Both the position numbers and the translations under genes were made by a program. Positions 8,349-17,116 of a stretch of DNA of 64,000 nucleotides are shown here, piece by piece. Every line of letters starts with the position of its first letter. The first letter of the stretch is position 1. Source of the DNA: CAJQQY01 sp045106765 (GTDB lineage: Bacteria > Bacteroidota > Bacteroidia > Chitinophagales > Saprospiraceae); the NCBI GenBank assembly GCA_045106765.1, contig JBGCFD010000067.1:62001-126000 (forward strand). Direction: 5' to 3'. The notes below the pieces were generated by a model. It ran no database searches. It saw nothing but the letters and a program-made list of their open reading frames with translations, and was not told the DNA's origin.

Positions 8349-8960
8349 ATGAAAAATAAACTAATTCCTATTTTACTTGTCATCGCAACATTTTGGAGTT
8401 GCACCATTTCCTTCGGACAAGTAGATAAAAAAAGTGGAGATGAAATCAATTGGATGACTTGGAGCGAAGTTGAAGATGCATTGAAGAAAGAAAAGAAAAA
8501 AGTCTTTGTTGATGTGTATACTGATTGGTGTGGGTATTGCAAAAAAATGGATAAAACTACTTTTAAAGACAAAGAAATTATCAAATATATCAACGAGAAC
8601 TTCTACGCTGTAAAATTTGATGCCGAAAATAAAGAAACCATCACCCTTGATGGAAATAAATACAAATATGTCAAAAGTGGAAAGCGAGGCTACAATCAGT
8701 TAGCTGCTGATCTCTTAAAAGGTCGGTTATCTTATCCTACTATTGTTTTTTTAAATGACGACTTGTCATTGATTCAACCAATTCCAGGATACTTAGATGC
8801 AAATAAAATGGAAGTAATCGTCACTTACTTTGCAGAGAATAATCATAAAAAAACTCCTTGGACCCGATATGAGAAAGGTTATGTCCCTATGAAAAATCGG
8901 ACAAAGCTAAAGGTTAAAAAAAAAAGTAATGCTCAATTAGCCTTGCCTGGAAAAAATTAA
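8349..8960 (+). CDS. Exported thioredoxin-like protein (DUF255/Thioredoxin_7 type)
   Basis: A 203-aa protein with an N-terminal export signal (MKNKLIPILLVIATFWSC, possibly a lipobox at C18) and a thioredoxin fold. The active-site motif is DWCGYCKKMD with CGYC at residues 61-64, preceded by KKVFVDVYTD. A cis-Pro-type segment SYPTIVFLNDD lies at about 125-135. The C-terminus is a basic tail. Spacing between the two halves carries a short insertion typical of thioredoxin-fold proteins that act on periplasmic disulfides. Substrate unknown. It is monocistronic, between a clear promoter and a bidirectional terminator. Confidence 0.85.
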   Translation: MKNKLIPILLVIATFWSCTISFGQVDKKSGDEINWMTWSEVEDALKKEKKKVFVDVYTDWCGYCKKMDKTTFKDKEIIKYINENFYAVKFDAENKETITLDGNKYKYVKSGKRGYNQLAADLLKGRLSYPTIVFLNDDLSLIQPIPGYLDANKMEVIVTYFAENNHKKTPWTRYEKGYVPMKNRTKLKVKKKSNAQLALPGKN

Positions 8961-8978
8961 ATTTCCATTTTTCAAAAT

Positions 8979-9016
8979 AAAAAAAGCATTGTCGAATGAA
9001 CGGCAATGCTTTTTTT
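8979..9016. terminator. Bidirectional terminator (thioredoxin-like / herA-like)
   Basis: Sixteen-bp stem (AAAAAAAGCATTGTCG at 8979-8994, CGGCAATGCTTTTTTT at 9001-9016, one G-U pair) with a 6-nt loop. A- and T-tracts on both sides let it serve both converging genes. Confidence 0.8.
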
Positions 9017-9046
9017 TATGAAAAAAATTATTTGATAATCAGAAAC

Positions 9047-10612
9047 CTAAAACCAACTATTCTTACTTCTTCTTTTCGATGTTCGAATGCCAAGTGCACC
9101 CAACAAACCTCTCGTCACTTCTCGAATGATAGTTTTTCCAGCAGAGCTACTCGTTACCTTTTCAATAACACTTTTTTCTTTACGTCGTGATCGAGTGGTT
9201 GCTTTTGCAGCTTTCGCTTGTTGTTTTTTCAATTCAGCTTGATGCTCTTTTTGCTGTGACAATTCTATTTTTTCATTTAAAACTTCATATGCACTTTCTC
9301 GATCAATTTCCTCATTGTATTTATTCAAGATCACAGATTTTTTGATAATCGCATTGATTTCTTTATCTGTTAAAACATCCATTCTTGACTGAGGTGCTCG
9401 TAACAAAGTATGTGCAAGTGGAGTTGGAATACCTTTTTCATTTAACACCGTTACCAATGCCTCACCAATTCCAAGTTCAGTCAACAATTCTTCTACATCA
9501 TAATAATCTGAATCAGGATAATTTTGTGCAGAAAGTTTGATAGCCTTTCGATCTTTTGCAGTAAATGCTCTTAAAGCATGTTGTATTTTCATTCCTAATT
9601 GGCCTAAAACTGCATCCGGAATATCTGTCGGATTTTGAGTGACAAAGAAAAGTCCAACTCCCTTAGATCGAATTAATTTGACAATAGCTTCAATTTGTTC
9701 GAGCAAAGCCTTCGATGCATTTTGGAAAACTAAATGTGCTTCGTCAATAAAAATCACCAACTTCGGTTGTTCCAAATCTCCTTCTTCTGGAAACGAAGCA
9801 TATACTTCTGCCAACATCTGCAACATAAATGTCGAAAACAATTTTGGCTTATCTTGAATATCTGTCAATCGCAAGATCGAAACCATCCCCTTTCCATTTT
9901 CATCCAACCGAGTCAAATCATCCACATCAAAAGATCGCTCACCGAAGAAAACATCCGCACCTTGTTGTTCCAGTACTACAATTTTTCGGATGATCGCTCC
10001 AGTCGAAGCAGTAGACATTCTTCCATATTCTCCTTGCACTTCATCTTTTCCCTCACCTGTCATCCATTGCAATACTTTTCTAAAATCTTTTAAATCTAAC
10101 AAGGGCAAACTTTTATCATCGCAATACTTAAACGCAACTGCCACTATTCCAGATTGAGTATCTGTCAAATCTAATATTTTAGAAAAAAGAACTGGCCCAA
10201 ATTCCGTAACTGTTGCTCTCAACCTCGCTCCTTTTTCATCCGATAAAGTCAAAAATTCCACCGGACTTGTGCCTGCTTCAAATGGAAGCCCAATCTTCTC
10301 ATGACGTTCATCAATTTTTGGATGCCCTGCACTTGCTGCTGCGATTCCACTTAAATCACCTTTGATATCCATTAACAAAACTGGGACACTATTCGCAGAA
10401 AGTTGCTCTGCAAGTATTTGTAAAGTTTTCGTTTTTCCAGAACCAGTTGCTCCTGCGATGAGACCGTGACGGTTCATCATTTTCATTGGAATTTTCACTA
10501 AAGAATTAGTTTGACATTCTTTGTCAATCATTGCTCCTCCGAGGGTGATCGAGCTCCCTTTGAAGCTGTAGCCTTTATTAATGTCTTCGATGAATTTCGC
10601 TTTATCTGCCAT
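9047..10612 (-). CDS. HerA-like DUF853 (YjgR-type) ATPase
   Basis: A 521-aa member of the HerA/FtsK-related DUF853 family (E. coli YjgR type). The N-terminal segment leads into Walker A GATGSGKT (residues 54-61) and the VPVLLMDIKGDLSG motif. Walker B is LVIFIDEAHLVF (about 283-294) and the sensor region FFVTQNPTDIPDAVLGQLGMK is broken by short loops. The C-terminal third is a basic helical tail rich in Lys/Arg/Gln. These are cytosolic hexameric-type ATPases presumed to translocate on nucleic acid, with no fixed pathway. It has its own minus-strand promoter (10682-10713), so it need not be co-transcribed with the upstream nuclease gene. Confidence 0.9.
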   Translation of the reverse strand: MADKAKFIEDINKGYSFKGSSITLGGAMIDKECQTNSLVKIPMKMMNRHGLIAGATGSGKTKTLQILAEQLSANSVPVLLMDIKGDLSGIAAASAGHPKIDERHEKIGLPFEAGTSPVEFLTLSDEKGARLRATVTEFGPVLFSKILDLTDTQSGIVAVAFKYCDDKSLPLLDLKDFRKVLQWMTGEGKDEVQGEYGRMSTASTGAIIRKIVVLEQQGADVFFGERSFDVDDLTRLDENGKGMVSILRLTDIQDKPKLFSTFMLQMLAEVYASFPEEGDLEQPKLVIFIDEAHLVFQNASKALLEQIEAIVKLIRSKGVGLFFVTQNPTDIPDAVLGQLGMKIQHALRAFTAKDRKAIKLSAQNYPDSDYYDVEELLTELGIGEALVTVLNEKGIPTPLAHTLLRAPQSRMDVLTDKEINAIIKKSVILNKYNEEIDRESAYEVLNEKIELSQQKEHQAELKKQQAKAAKATTRSRRKEKSVIEKVTSSSAGKTIIREVTRGLLGALGIRTSKRRSKNSWF

Positions 10613-10640
10613 TTGTCTGATTTTTTATTTTTATTATTGA

Positions 10641-10666
10641 GGAAACAAGGCATAGCCTGTCTCTAC
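10641..10666. repeat. Palindromic repeat, GTAGAGA-type, copy 2
   Basis: On the minus strand it reads GTAGAGACAGGCTATGCC followed by TTGTTTCC, clearly related to the 401-428 copy. It sits in the leader of the DUF853 gene and has no adjacent T-tract. Confidence 0.5.
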
Positions 10667-10681
10667 TTTCGACTACTATTT

Positions 10682-10713
10682 CAAAGATAGTCACTTCATT
10701 AATTATTTTTCAA
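10682..10713 (-). promoter_or_regulatory. Promoter of the DUF853 ATPase gene
   Basis: On the minus strand: TTG (10713-10711), 21-bp spacer, TATCTTTG (10689-10682). The -33 side overlaps the last codons of the endonuclease gene. The predicted start lies about 70 bp upstream of the ATG at 10612, with the GTAGAGA palindrome inside the leader. Confidence 0.55.
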
Positions 10714-11634
10714 CTGTTTTGCTTTTTCAATTCTTGCTCGTTCCTTATTTCCATCTACTCTCCAAGATCTCACATCATATTTACTTTCTAATTTAGCTTG
10801 TTCTTCGACAGCTATTTCTGGAAAAAAATCAATCCCAGTTATTTCTTCCACTTCGTCGATACTCAAAGCATAATCCATCATTGGAAGTGTACCTATTTCA
10901 TTAGGCATCAAAAACGCAATACCTTTTAAACTTGGCTGTGTATAATCCAAAATCACTTTATAATATTCTTCAGGTACAGATACTTTATTTGGGCCTATTT
11001 GATCCAAAATTCCACGTGTCAAAACAGGACCAGAAATCACATAAATATGTTTATTATCCCAAGCCCAATCTCTAACACTTTCTTCCAATTGTCTCCAAAC
11101 TCCAGAATTAAAATTTCGAATCTGTGGACTCATATTACTCAGATAAAAAGTTTCGGACATTGCTTTTTCATTAAAAGCCATATCACCTGCAGGAACTAAA
11201 TGTCCACGATCATAACCACTTCCTCGATAATCACTTTTGACGGCAGAAGCTTTTCTAACTTTGGGGTCGGGACGAAAATCTCCACTTCTTTTGACATTTT
11301 TCACTCGAATACTTTCCTTCGTCAATTCATAAGCAACCCATTCTGGTTGCTCATGTTCTTCGTTGTACGACATCGCATAATAGGTATGTTTGATTATTTG
11401 ACCAGTAGTTGATGTTGGGAAAAAATCGGTGGGCAAAATATATCCATCACCTCCAAATTCAATTTCGACCTTCTGCTCTTTATCTTTTTCATCCACAATT
11501 GGTTCAGGTGTTTCTCCCCCATTGAACATCGTAAACAAGTAAGCTAACAAACCTAAAATGCCTGCAAAAACTACAGACTTTGAAAGTAGTCCACCTCCGC
11601 TAGCTTTATCATGATTTTTCCTAAATTTTGCCAT
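10699..11634 (-). CDS. DNA/RNA non-specific endonuclease, membrane-anchored
   Basis: A 311-aa NucA/NUC1-type beta-beta-alpha-metal nuclease. Residues 18-36 form a membrane anchor (VVFAGILGLLAYLFTMF), placing the catalytic domain outside the cytosol. The active-site motif DRGH is at 142-145 (YDRGHLVPAGDM), and the metal-binding asparagine is in QIRNFNSGVW (N174). These enzymes cut DNA and RNA without sequence preference, for nutrient uptake or defence. A TACTTTTG -7 box sits 26 bp upstream of the start. No inhibitor gene is visible next to it, as expected if the enzyme works outside the cell. Confidence 0.92.
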   Translation of the reverse strand: MAKFRKNHDKASGGGLLSKSVVFAGILGLLAYLFTMFNGGETPEPIVDEKDKEQKVEIEFGGDGYILPTDFFPTSTTGQIIKHTYYAMSYNEEHEQPEWVAYELTKESIRVKNVKRSGDFRPDPKVRKASAVKSDYRGSGYDRGHLVPAGDMAFNEKAMSETFYLSNMSPQIRNFNSGVWRQLEESVRDWAWDNKHIYVISGPVLTRGILDQIGPNKVSVPEEYYKVILDYTQPSLKGIAFLMPNEIGTLPMMDYALSIDEVEEITGIDFFPEIAVEEQAKLESKYDVRSWRVDGNKERARIEKAKQLKNN

Positions 11635-11659
11635 CGTATTTTTTTATTGGTTTTAAAAT

Positions 11660-11667
11660 CAAAAGTA
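11660..11667 (-). promoter_or_regulatory. Putative -7 box of the endonuclease gene
   Basis: CAAAAGTA on the plus strand is TACTTTTG on the minus strand, matching TAnnTTTG, 26 bp upstream of the ATG at 11634. No clear -33 TTG was found. Confidence 0.4.
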
Positions 11668-11749
11668 AGTATTTTTTACCGCAGAGTTAAAAAGGAGTTT
11701 TTCTTTAGACATACTCTTTTTATAGTCTTTGATAAATTTAAAATAAAAA

Positions 11750-11787
11750 CGGGAATGACTACACCCATTTGGATGTACTCACTCCCG
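11750..11787 (-). terminator. Terminator of yidC
   Basis: Bulged hairpin with CGGGA (11750-11754) and TCCCG (11783-11787) at its base and TACA/TGTA inside. On the minus strand it is followed by a U-rich run, as expected downstream of yidC. Confidence 0.6.
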
Positions 11788-11872
11788 CTATTTTTTTTGA
11801 AATGTAAATATACTGTTTTATTTTAAAAACTTTTAAAAACAGTCTTGACAATAAAACAGTTTAACTGTCAAC

Positions 11873-13771
11873 TTACTTCTTCTTTTTTCGTTTTTTCTGC
11901 TCTGCTTGGATCGCTTCTTGCTTTTTCTTTTGCTCTTCCAACATAGAAGCCATTCGCTCTTGAAATCCACCTTTTTTCTTTGGTTTCTTTTTATTTTCTT
12001 CTAATTCCAATTTTATTTTTTCATGGTCAATAATGAAATTTTTGGTAATCAAAGTCTGCCCAATATTAAAAAGATTACTAAAAAACAAATAAGCCGTCAA
12101 TCCTGATGCATAGCTATTAAAGAATCCCATAAACATAATCGGCATCAAATATTGCATATACTTCATAGCCGCAGGTTGCCCTGAAAAATCCATATGTTTG
12201 GTATTATAATAGGTGTACAAAACAGTCGTCACCGCCCAAAGCAAAGTAAACAAACTCAAATGTGCTCCTACCATTGGAATCTCAAATGGCAATTGAAAAA
12301 ATGCATCATAGGAGGAAAGGTCACTTGCCCACAAGAAACTCTCTTGTCTAAATTCAATACTCGCTGGAAAAAAACGATACAATGCAATCCAAATTGGCAT
12401 CTGCATAAATATTGGCAAACAACCTCCCATTGGATTCACACCATACTCTCGATACATTTTCATGCTCTCCATTTGTTGAGCTTGCGTGTCGTCTTTGAGT
12501 TTCTCCTTCATTTTAGCTAACCGAGGTTTCAAGGCTGCCATTTTTGATTGAGAGTACAACATTTTGTAAGTCAATGGATATAAAACCAATTTGATTAAAC
12601 AAGTCAATACCAAGATTACAATTCCCATACTTCCTATAAAACCTGAAAGAACATTAAATAATGGACGAATAATCCATCGATTTACTGTACCAAAAACACT
12701 CTTTCCAAAAGGAACAATATCTTGCAATTCATTATCAAAAGCTGCCAATCTTTCAAATTCATTCGGGCCGATGTACATTTTCATGGCAAATGATTCGGAA
12801 GCAGTTTGACCAAAAGGAATTTTGATTTTTGAATCTAAAATTTTTAAATCATCATCTTCATCCGTCAACATTTTAGTGGTCATAAATGCAGATTGAAAAG
12901 GTTTTCCATCCGCCATCAATGAACTATTAAAAAACTGATTGGAATGGGACAACCAACTTACTGGTTCGCCATCTGCATCTTGTTCTCCGTCACTCGTACA
13001 AGAACAATAACTCATATCATCTTCCGCAGGCTTGAAATAAGTACTTGAATAAATTCTTTCGTAATAAGTACTTTTTTCTAATTTGCCTAAATAATTTTTC
13101 CAATGTAATTCAACATTCGATTCTCCAGATTGCATAATATTATTCAATCCTTCAAACTTAATATCATAATCCAACTCATAATTATCAGGACTCAAAGAAT
13201 ATTTTTGTTCAAAATATCTTCCATCTCCTGCATCTGCTCGGAAAGTAATCGTATTCCCATTCTGTTGAGTGTTGAAAAATAAATCACCTGACCGAATTTT
13301 TCCAGTCCCTTGAATTGGAAAAATATAATCGAATTGATCTTTTTGATCCTCCATTAATTTTAGTGCAGACTGAATATTCGTCCCTGTAGAATCAGGCAAT
13401 AAAGTGAAATATTCTTTTAATAAAACCTCTTTGATTTTTCCTCCTTTGCTAGAAAAAGTAATTTTCACTAAATCGTTTTCCAAAACAGGGTTCTCTTCCG
13501 TTCCATTTCCTGCTGCAGCAAAATATCCATACTTTTTACCCATTTCCAATTGTCGTAAAGAATCAGGCAAGTCAGCAATTGTAGTTGTGGAATTATCAGT
13601 TGAATTACTTCCCTCTTCAGTAATATTTACCGTAGTCTGTTGAGCTAGTTCGATTGAGTCCCGAAGTCTTTTCTCCTCAGCAATTTGTTCCTCCGTAGGT
13701 TGATTTAATTGCATATATGCCATCAAGCATATAAAAATTAAGACCATTCCAATTAAATTATTTTTATCCAT
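11873..13771 (-). CDS. yidC: Membrane protein insertase YidC
   Basis: A 632-aa YidC/Oxa1 insertase with the layout of Gram-negative YidC. It has a first transmembrane helix (NNLIGMVLIFICLMAYMQL), a long periplasmic beta-sandwich domain (about 40-360), then the conserved five-helix insertase core. The core starts near IRPLFNVLSGFIGSMGIVIL and contains LYSQSKMAALKPRLAKMKEK and GGCLPIFMQMPIWIALYR motifs. The C-terminus is a long Lys/Gln-rich tail (KKKGGFQERM... to a poly-basic end), typical of Bacteroidota YidC and thought to bind ribosomes. A TACCTTTG box lies about 95 bp upstream of the start. Confidence 0.97.
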   Translation of the reverse strand: MDKNNLIGMVLIFICLMAYMQLNQPTEEQIAEEKRLRDSIELAQQTTVNITEEGSNSTDNSTTTIADLPDSLRQLEMGKKYGYFAAAGNGTEENPVLENDLVKITFSSKGGKIKEVLLKEYFTLLPDSTGTNIQSALKLMEDQKDQFDYIFPIQGTGKIRSGDLFFNTQQNGNTITFRADAGDGRYFEQKYSLSPDNYELDYDIKFEGLNNIMQSGESNVELHWKNYLGKLEKSTYYERIYSSTYFKPAEDDMSYCSCTSDGEQDADGEPVSWLSHSNQFFNSSLMADGKPFQSAFMTTKMLTDEDDDLKILDSKIKIPFGQTASESFAMKMYIGPNEFERLAAFDNELQDIVPFGKSVFGTVNRWIIRPLFNVLSGFIGSMGIVILVLTCLIKLVLYPLTYKMLYSQSKMAALKPRLAKMKEKLKDDTQAQQMESMKMYREYGVNPMGGCLPIFMQMPIWIALYRFFPASIEFRQESFLWASDLSSYDAFFQLPFEIPMVGAHLSLFTLLWAVTTVLYTYYNTKHMDFSGQPAAMKYMQYLMPIMFMGFFNSYASGLTAYLFFSNLFNIGQTLITKNFIIDHEKIKLELEENKKKPKKKGGFQERMASMLEEQKKKQEAIQAEQKKRKKKK

Positions 13772-13867
13772 TTTTTAATTTTGATAGTTAGTTGCCAATT
13801 TTTAACGGTTAATTTGATGAAAATGATTAAAAAAGGGCAATAACTGCGTTTTTCTCAAAAACCTCCG

Positions 13868-13875
13868 CAAAGGTA
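13868..13875 (-). promoter_or_regulatory. -7 box of yidC
   Basis: CAAAGGTA on the plus strand reads TACCTTTG on the minus strand, an exact TAnnTTTG match, about 95 bp upstream of the yidC ATG in the divergent yidC/DUF3293 gap. Confidence 0.5.
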
Positions 13876-13902
13876 CAATTTTGTTGATTTTATAATAAAC
13901 AT

Positions 13903-14328
13903 ATGGATGATATTTCAAGGAATATAGACCAACGACTTCGAGAGGCTTATTTAGCTACAATTTATGAAGTCAAATATTTGGGGTTACATCTTCAAATTGG
14001 GGTAGAAAATTGGGATTTAGAGGAATTTCTCATTGATAATAATGCTTTTTCATGGGCTTTTATTTCTGCATGGAATCCTTTCTCTAAACCACTTTCCCAA
14101 TCTGAAAATAATATTCGTCACTCAAAATTGGTTGATTTTGCAAAAAAGAAACATTGGGTGTTTGCGGAAGGTTTTGGAGTCCCTCAAAATAAGGATTGGG
14201 ACGCAGAGAAAAGTTTATTTATTTTAGATATTTCAAGAAATGAAGCGATTCATTTGGGTAAAAAATTTGATCAAAAGGCTATTGTCATTGGTCGATTAGG
14301 CAAAGCTCCTGAATTATTATTTTTATAA
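13903..14328 (+). CDS. DUF3293-family protein
   Basis: A 141-aa cytosolic protein matching the DUF3293 pattern. It has an N-terminal helix ending in AYLATIYEV, a central FISAWNPFSKPLSQSEN motif, the EGFGVPQNKDWDAEKSLFIL segment, and a C-terminal GKKFDQKAIVIGRLGKAPEL. The family is widespread and of unknown function. The gene is divergent from yidC with a 131-bp gap. The length is normal for the family. Confidence 0.8.
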   Translation: MDDISRNIDQRLREAYLATIYEVKYLGLHLQIGVENWDLEEFLIDNNAFSWAFISAWNPFSKPLSQSENNIRHSKLVDFAKKKHWVFAEGFGVPQNKDWDAEKSLFILDISRNEAIHLGKKFDQKAIVIGRLGKAPELLFL

Positions 14329-14585
14329 AAAAGATTAAAAACTTAATGCAACTTTTAGAAACTGGAATAGAATTTGGATTTAACTTAAATAGAATTCAAA
14401 TTTTTAAAATTATTCTTTTAAAAATAAGAGAAACAACAACTTCTAACTAATTGAAAATTAATATTTTAAGTTTTATACTTCTCTTCGATTTCGATTCCCT
14501 CCTTATTTTAATTTTCAAATAACACATATTTCTAACAATTAGAGAAAGGCTAAGTTTTGCCCTTTTGAATAAAAAAATTCTAAAA

Positions 14586-15017
14586 ATGGAAAAGAAATTG
14601 AATTGTATCTTGTTGATTGATGATGATTACGCTACAAATTTATATCACAAAATGGTAATCGAAGACGCAAATTGCACTCATAAAATTATTGTAAAAACAA
14701 GTGCAATCGAAGCTTTGGAATATTTCAAAAGTCCATTTGACGAGGAGAATCCAAGACCAAATTTGGTGTTTTTGGATATCAATATGCCAAAAATGACTGG
14801 CTGGGAATTTATGGAAGAATATAAAAATTTAGATTGCAGTCAACAAGCTGAAAATATAATTGTAATGCTTTCTACTTCTTCTCATCCTGATGACTTGCGA
14901 AGAGCTGAGGACAATCCATTAATTAAAGAGTATCGTGGAAAACCACTTTCTGAAGAAATTTTGCATGACTTAGTTTCTAAATATTGGGAGAAAACTAATA
15001 TCCAAGAGGCAGTTTAA
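14586..15017 (+). CDS. Single-domain response regulator (CheY/Rcp1-like)
   Basis: A 143-aa receiver-domain protein with no output domain. I chose ATG 14586 (MEKKLNCILLIDDD); an in-frame TTG at 14565 adds seven unlikely residues. Hallmarks are the acidic pair in LLIDDDYATN, the phospho-acceptor Asp in LVFLDINMPKMTGW, the Ser/Thr switch in MLSTSSHPDD and the conserved Lys in EYRGKPL. Stand-alone receivers of this type often answer to hybrid or phytochrome-like kinases. No histidine kinase is encoded nearby, so the partner is elsewhere. A strong terminator follows at 15038-15075. Confidence 0.92.
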   Translation: MEKKLNCILLIDDDYATNLYHKMVIEDANCTHKIIVKTSAIEALEYFKSPFDEENPRPNLVFLDINMPKMTGWEFMEEYKNLDCSQQAENIIVMLSTSSHPDDLRRAEDNPLIKEYRGKPLSEEILHDLVSKYWEKTNIQEAV

Positions 15018-15037
15018 TTTATATTCATTTTTTATCG

Positions 15038-15075
15038 CAAGAGCGGTTTTATCTTAATTGATGAAACCGCTCTTG
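15038..15075 (+). terminator. Terminator of the response regulator gene
   Basis: Perfect 12-bp GC-containing stem (CAAGAGCGGTTT at 15038-15049, AAACCGCTCTTG at 15064-15075) followed by TGTTTTT. Confidence 0.8.
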
Positions 15076-15120
15076 TGTTTTTAAGATGAATGAAAAATGA
15101 TTAGGTTTGCCTTTTTTAAC

Positions 15121-15215
15121 ACGTGGTGGTCTGCTTTAGCTAATCTAAAAAAATTATTTTGAAGACTCCTTTTTGAGATTCTCTTTTTCAGGTTTGCTAA
15201 ATCAGACCACCACGT
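15121..15215. mobile_element. MITE-like element, copy B (95 bp)
   Basis: Terminal inverted repeats begin and end with ACGT. Left: ACGTGGTGGTCTGCTTTAGC (15121-15140). The right end reads on the minus strand ACGTGGTGGTCTGATTTAGC (15215-15196). The interior shares TTATTTTGAA and TTTTTCAGGT with copy C at 25153-25266. There is no reading frame. It ends 16 bp before the ATG of the flavoprotein gene, so that gene's leader, and perhaps its promoter, lies in or beyond the element. Confidence 0.7.
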
Positions 15216-15231
15216 AGAACTTGTATTCAAT

Positions 15232-16413
15232 ATGACCAAAAAAAAAATAATCATTCTCGGAGGAGGTGCTGCTGGCTTGATGGCTGCAGACCGCTTGTGC
15301 GATGATTATGAAATTGCCATTTATGAAAAAGGAAAAACGATTGGTAGAAAATTTCTAGTGGCAGGAAATGGTGGTTTTAATCTCACCAATAAAGTAGAAG
15401 CAGAAGATTTAACTCAACATTATTTGCCGCATTCCTTTTTGAAAAAAGCATTATTAGAAAATGATTCTTCCAAAATGAGAGATTGGTTATCCGGCTTAGA
15501 TATCCCTACTTTCGTCGGAACAAGCGGTCGAGTTTTTCCAGAAAAAGGCATTAAGCCTGCTCAAGTTTTAAAAAAAATAAAAGATCGACTAATTGAAAAA
15601 GGAGTAAAATTCTTCTTCCATCATGAATTTATTGACTTTGATGAAAAATGTAATTGTATTGTTAGGAACGATGAAAACAAAATCATTTTAGAAGCTGATC
15701 ATTTTATTTTTTCTCTCGGCGGAGCATCTTGGTCGAAGACTGGTTCCGATGGAAATTGGGCGACAGCTTTTAAAAAAATTGGAATTAAAGTCATTTCTTT
15801 TCAAGCATCTAATTGTGGTTTAAATATCGAGTGGTCTGATCATTTTAAATCACACCATGCAGGTAAGCCTTTAAAAAACATCCGAATCAGTATTGATAAT
15901 TTTGAGGTAAAAGGAGAAGCAACAATTACTGATTATGGGTTGGAAGGAAATGCTATTTATCCTCTTATTTGGAAAGTACGAGAAGCGTTTTCAAAAGGAA
16001 TCATACCAATCATAAATATTGATTTCAAACCATTTAATTTCAGAGAACAATTATTAAAAAAAATAAAAAACAAGCCTCAAAAAACTAAAGCATTTGCACA
16101 AGCATTAAATTTAAATCCTACTCAAATCGCTTTGATTAAATCTTTTTCGGAAAAGAAATATTTCTTTGAACCATCTGTATTTATTACTAGTGTAAAACAT
16201 TTACAAATTCCAATTCAGTCTTTACGACCAATGGAAGAAGCTATCTCGACTGTTGGCGGAATTGATTTGAGTGAAGTAAATTCTAATTTTTCTTTGAAAA
16301 AGTATCCGTCAATTTCTGTGATTGGGGAGATGTTAGATTGGGATGCACCGACGGGTGGTTTTTTGTTGCAAGGATGTTTTTCGATGGCTCAAGCTATTGA
16401 AATATTGGATTGA
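15232..16413 (+). CDS. HI0933/BaiN-like NAD(P)/FAD-dependent flavoprotein
   Basis: A 393-aa flavoprotein of the HI0933/BaiN family. The N-terminal dinucleotide-binding motif is IIILGGGAAGLMAADRL (GGGAAG at 10-15), followed by the family motif FLVAGNGGFNLTN. The internal TSGRVFPEKG and the C-terminal TVGGIDLSEV...GEMLDWDAPTGGF-type FAD contact region complete the fold. Members have been linked to bile-acid dehydrogenation and other reductions, but the natural substrate here is unknown. A MITE-like repeat lies immediately upstream and a 30-bp-arm hairpin downstream separates it from a convergent gene. Confidence 0.9.
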   Translation: MTKKKIIILGGGAAGLMAADRLCDDYEIAIYEKGKTIGRKFLVAGNGGFNLTNKVEAEDLTQHYLPHSFLKKALLENDSSKMRDWLSGLDIPTFVGTSGRVFPEKGIKPAQVLKKIKDRLIEKGVKFFFHHEFIDFDEKCNCIVRNDENKIILEADHFIFSLGGASWSKTGSDGNWATAFKKIGIKVISFQASNCGLNIEWSDHFKSHHAGKPLKNIRISIDNFEVKGEATITDYGLEGNAIYPLIWKVREAFSKGIIPIINIDFKPFNFREQLLKKIKNKPQKTKAFAQALNLNPTQIALIKSFSEKKYFFEPSVFITSVKHLQIPIQSLRPMEEAISTVGGIDLSEVNSNFSLKKYPSISVIGEMLDWDAPTGGFLLQGCFSMAQAIEILD

Positions 16414-16416
16414 TTC

Positions 16417-16492
16417 TTCACCACATAGGCACATAGAAAACATAGTCCATTTAGTATCTCAAACTATGTTTTCTATGTACCTATGTGGTGAA
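16417..16492. terminator. Long bidirectional hairpin (30-bp arms)
   Basis: Arms 16417-16446 and 16463-16492 match at 29 of 30 positions (core CACCACATAGG...CCTATGTGGTG), with a 16-nt loop. It fills the convergent gap between the flavoprotein gene and the 200-aa gene. It lacks a strong T-tract but can act in both directions. The length and sequence suggest a dispersed repeat recruited as a gene boundary. Confidence 0.6.
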
Positions 16493-16501
16493 AAATCAAT
16501 T

Positions 16502-17104
16502 CTACTTTTCCTCAATAATTCTTTTCAAAAACACTTCCCAAACTTCTTTTTCGATACTTCCAAATTTCTTTTTTTCTTTCTTTAAAATAAAAATAGCCAT
16601 CATTTTTCTAGTCACACTTTCTTTTTGAGCAAATAAAAAAGAAGCTTGCCAAGTATATTCTTTGTCTAAAAAAACAGGAGTGGTCGACTCAAAATTGGAA
16701 AGTTCAATTTCTTGAAATCTCGCATTTCCTTTCTCTAATTTTTCTAAAAAATCGTTAACCGAAATCGGATTTATTTTGTTCCTATCCAACAAAAACAAAG
16801 AATCTGTTGGAGCAGAGAAATATTTTTCTGCAGCAATTTTTAATCTATTTTTAAATTTGGAATCCATTTCATCTGCCGAAAGCATTTCTACTACATTCAT
16901 AAAATCATTCAAATGCTGTATCCCTTTTTTTTCAAATAAAAACAATTGCTCTGAAGATACTTTTGGCGCTTCAAATTGTTGTTTCATCTTTTGATAAGCA
17001 GCTTCATCTGTAATAGTTGCAGCCTGACTCAACAGCACCTGAGGAACAAATACTAAAATCAATAATGCTAGCGCTAATATATTTACGTGAATTACTTTAT
17101 TCAT
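16502..17104 (-). CDS. Secreted hypothetical protein, 200 aa
   Basis: A 200-aa protein with a signal peptide (MNKVIHVNILALALLILVFV...LLSQA) and a mostly helical, Lys/Glu-rich mature region of about 170 residues (QLFLFEKKGIQHLNDFMNVV is one amphipathic piece). The C-terminal half has a beta-rich stretch (TPVFLDKEYTWQASFLFAQK). I do not recognise a family. It starts 12 bp downstream of the stop of the 315-aa membrane-protein gene, so the two form an operon and may work together in the periplasm. Confidence 0.6.
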   Translation of the reverse strand: MNKVIHVNILALALLILVFVPQVLLSQAATITDEAAYQKMKQQFEAPKVSSEQLFLFEKKGIQHLNDFMNVVEMLSADEMDSKFKNRLKIAAEKYFSAPTDSLFLLDRNKINPISVNDFLEKLEKGNARFQEIELSNFESTTPVFLDKEYTWQASFLFAQKESVTRKMMAIFILKKEKKKFGSIEKEVWEVFLKRIIEEK

Positions 17105-17116
17105 AATTTTTAGATT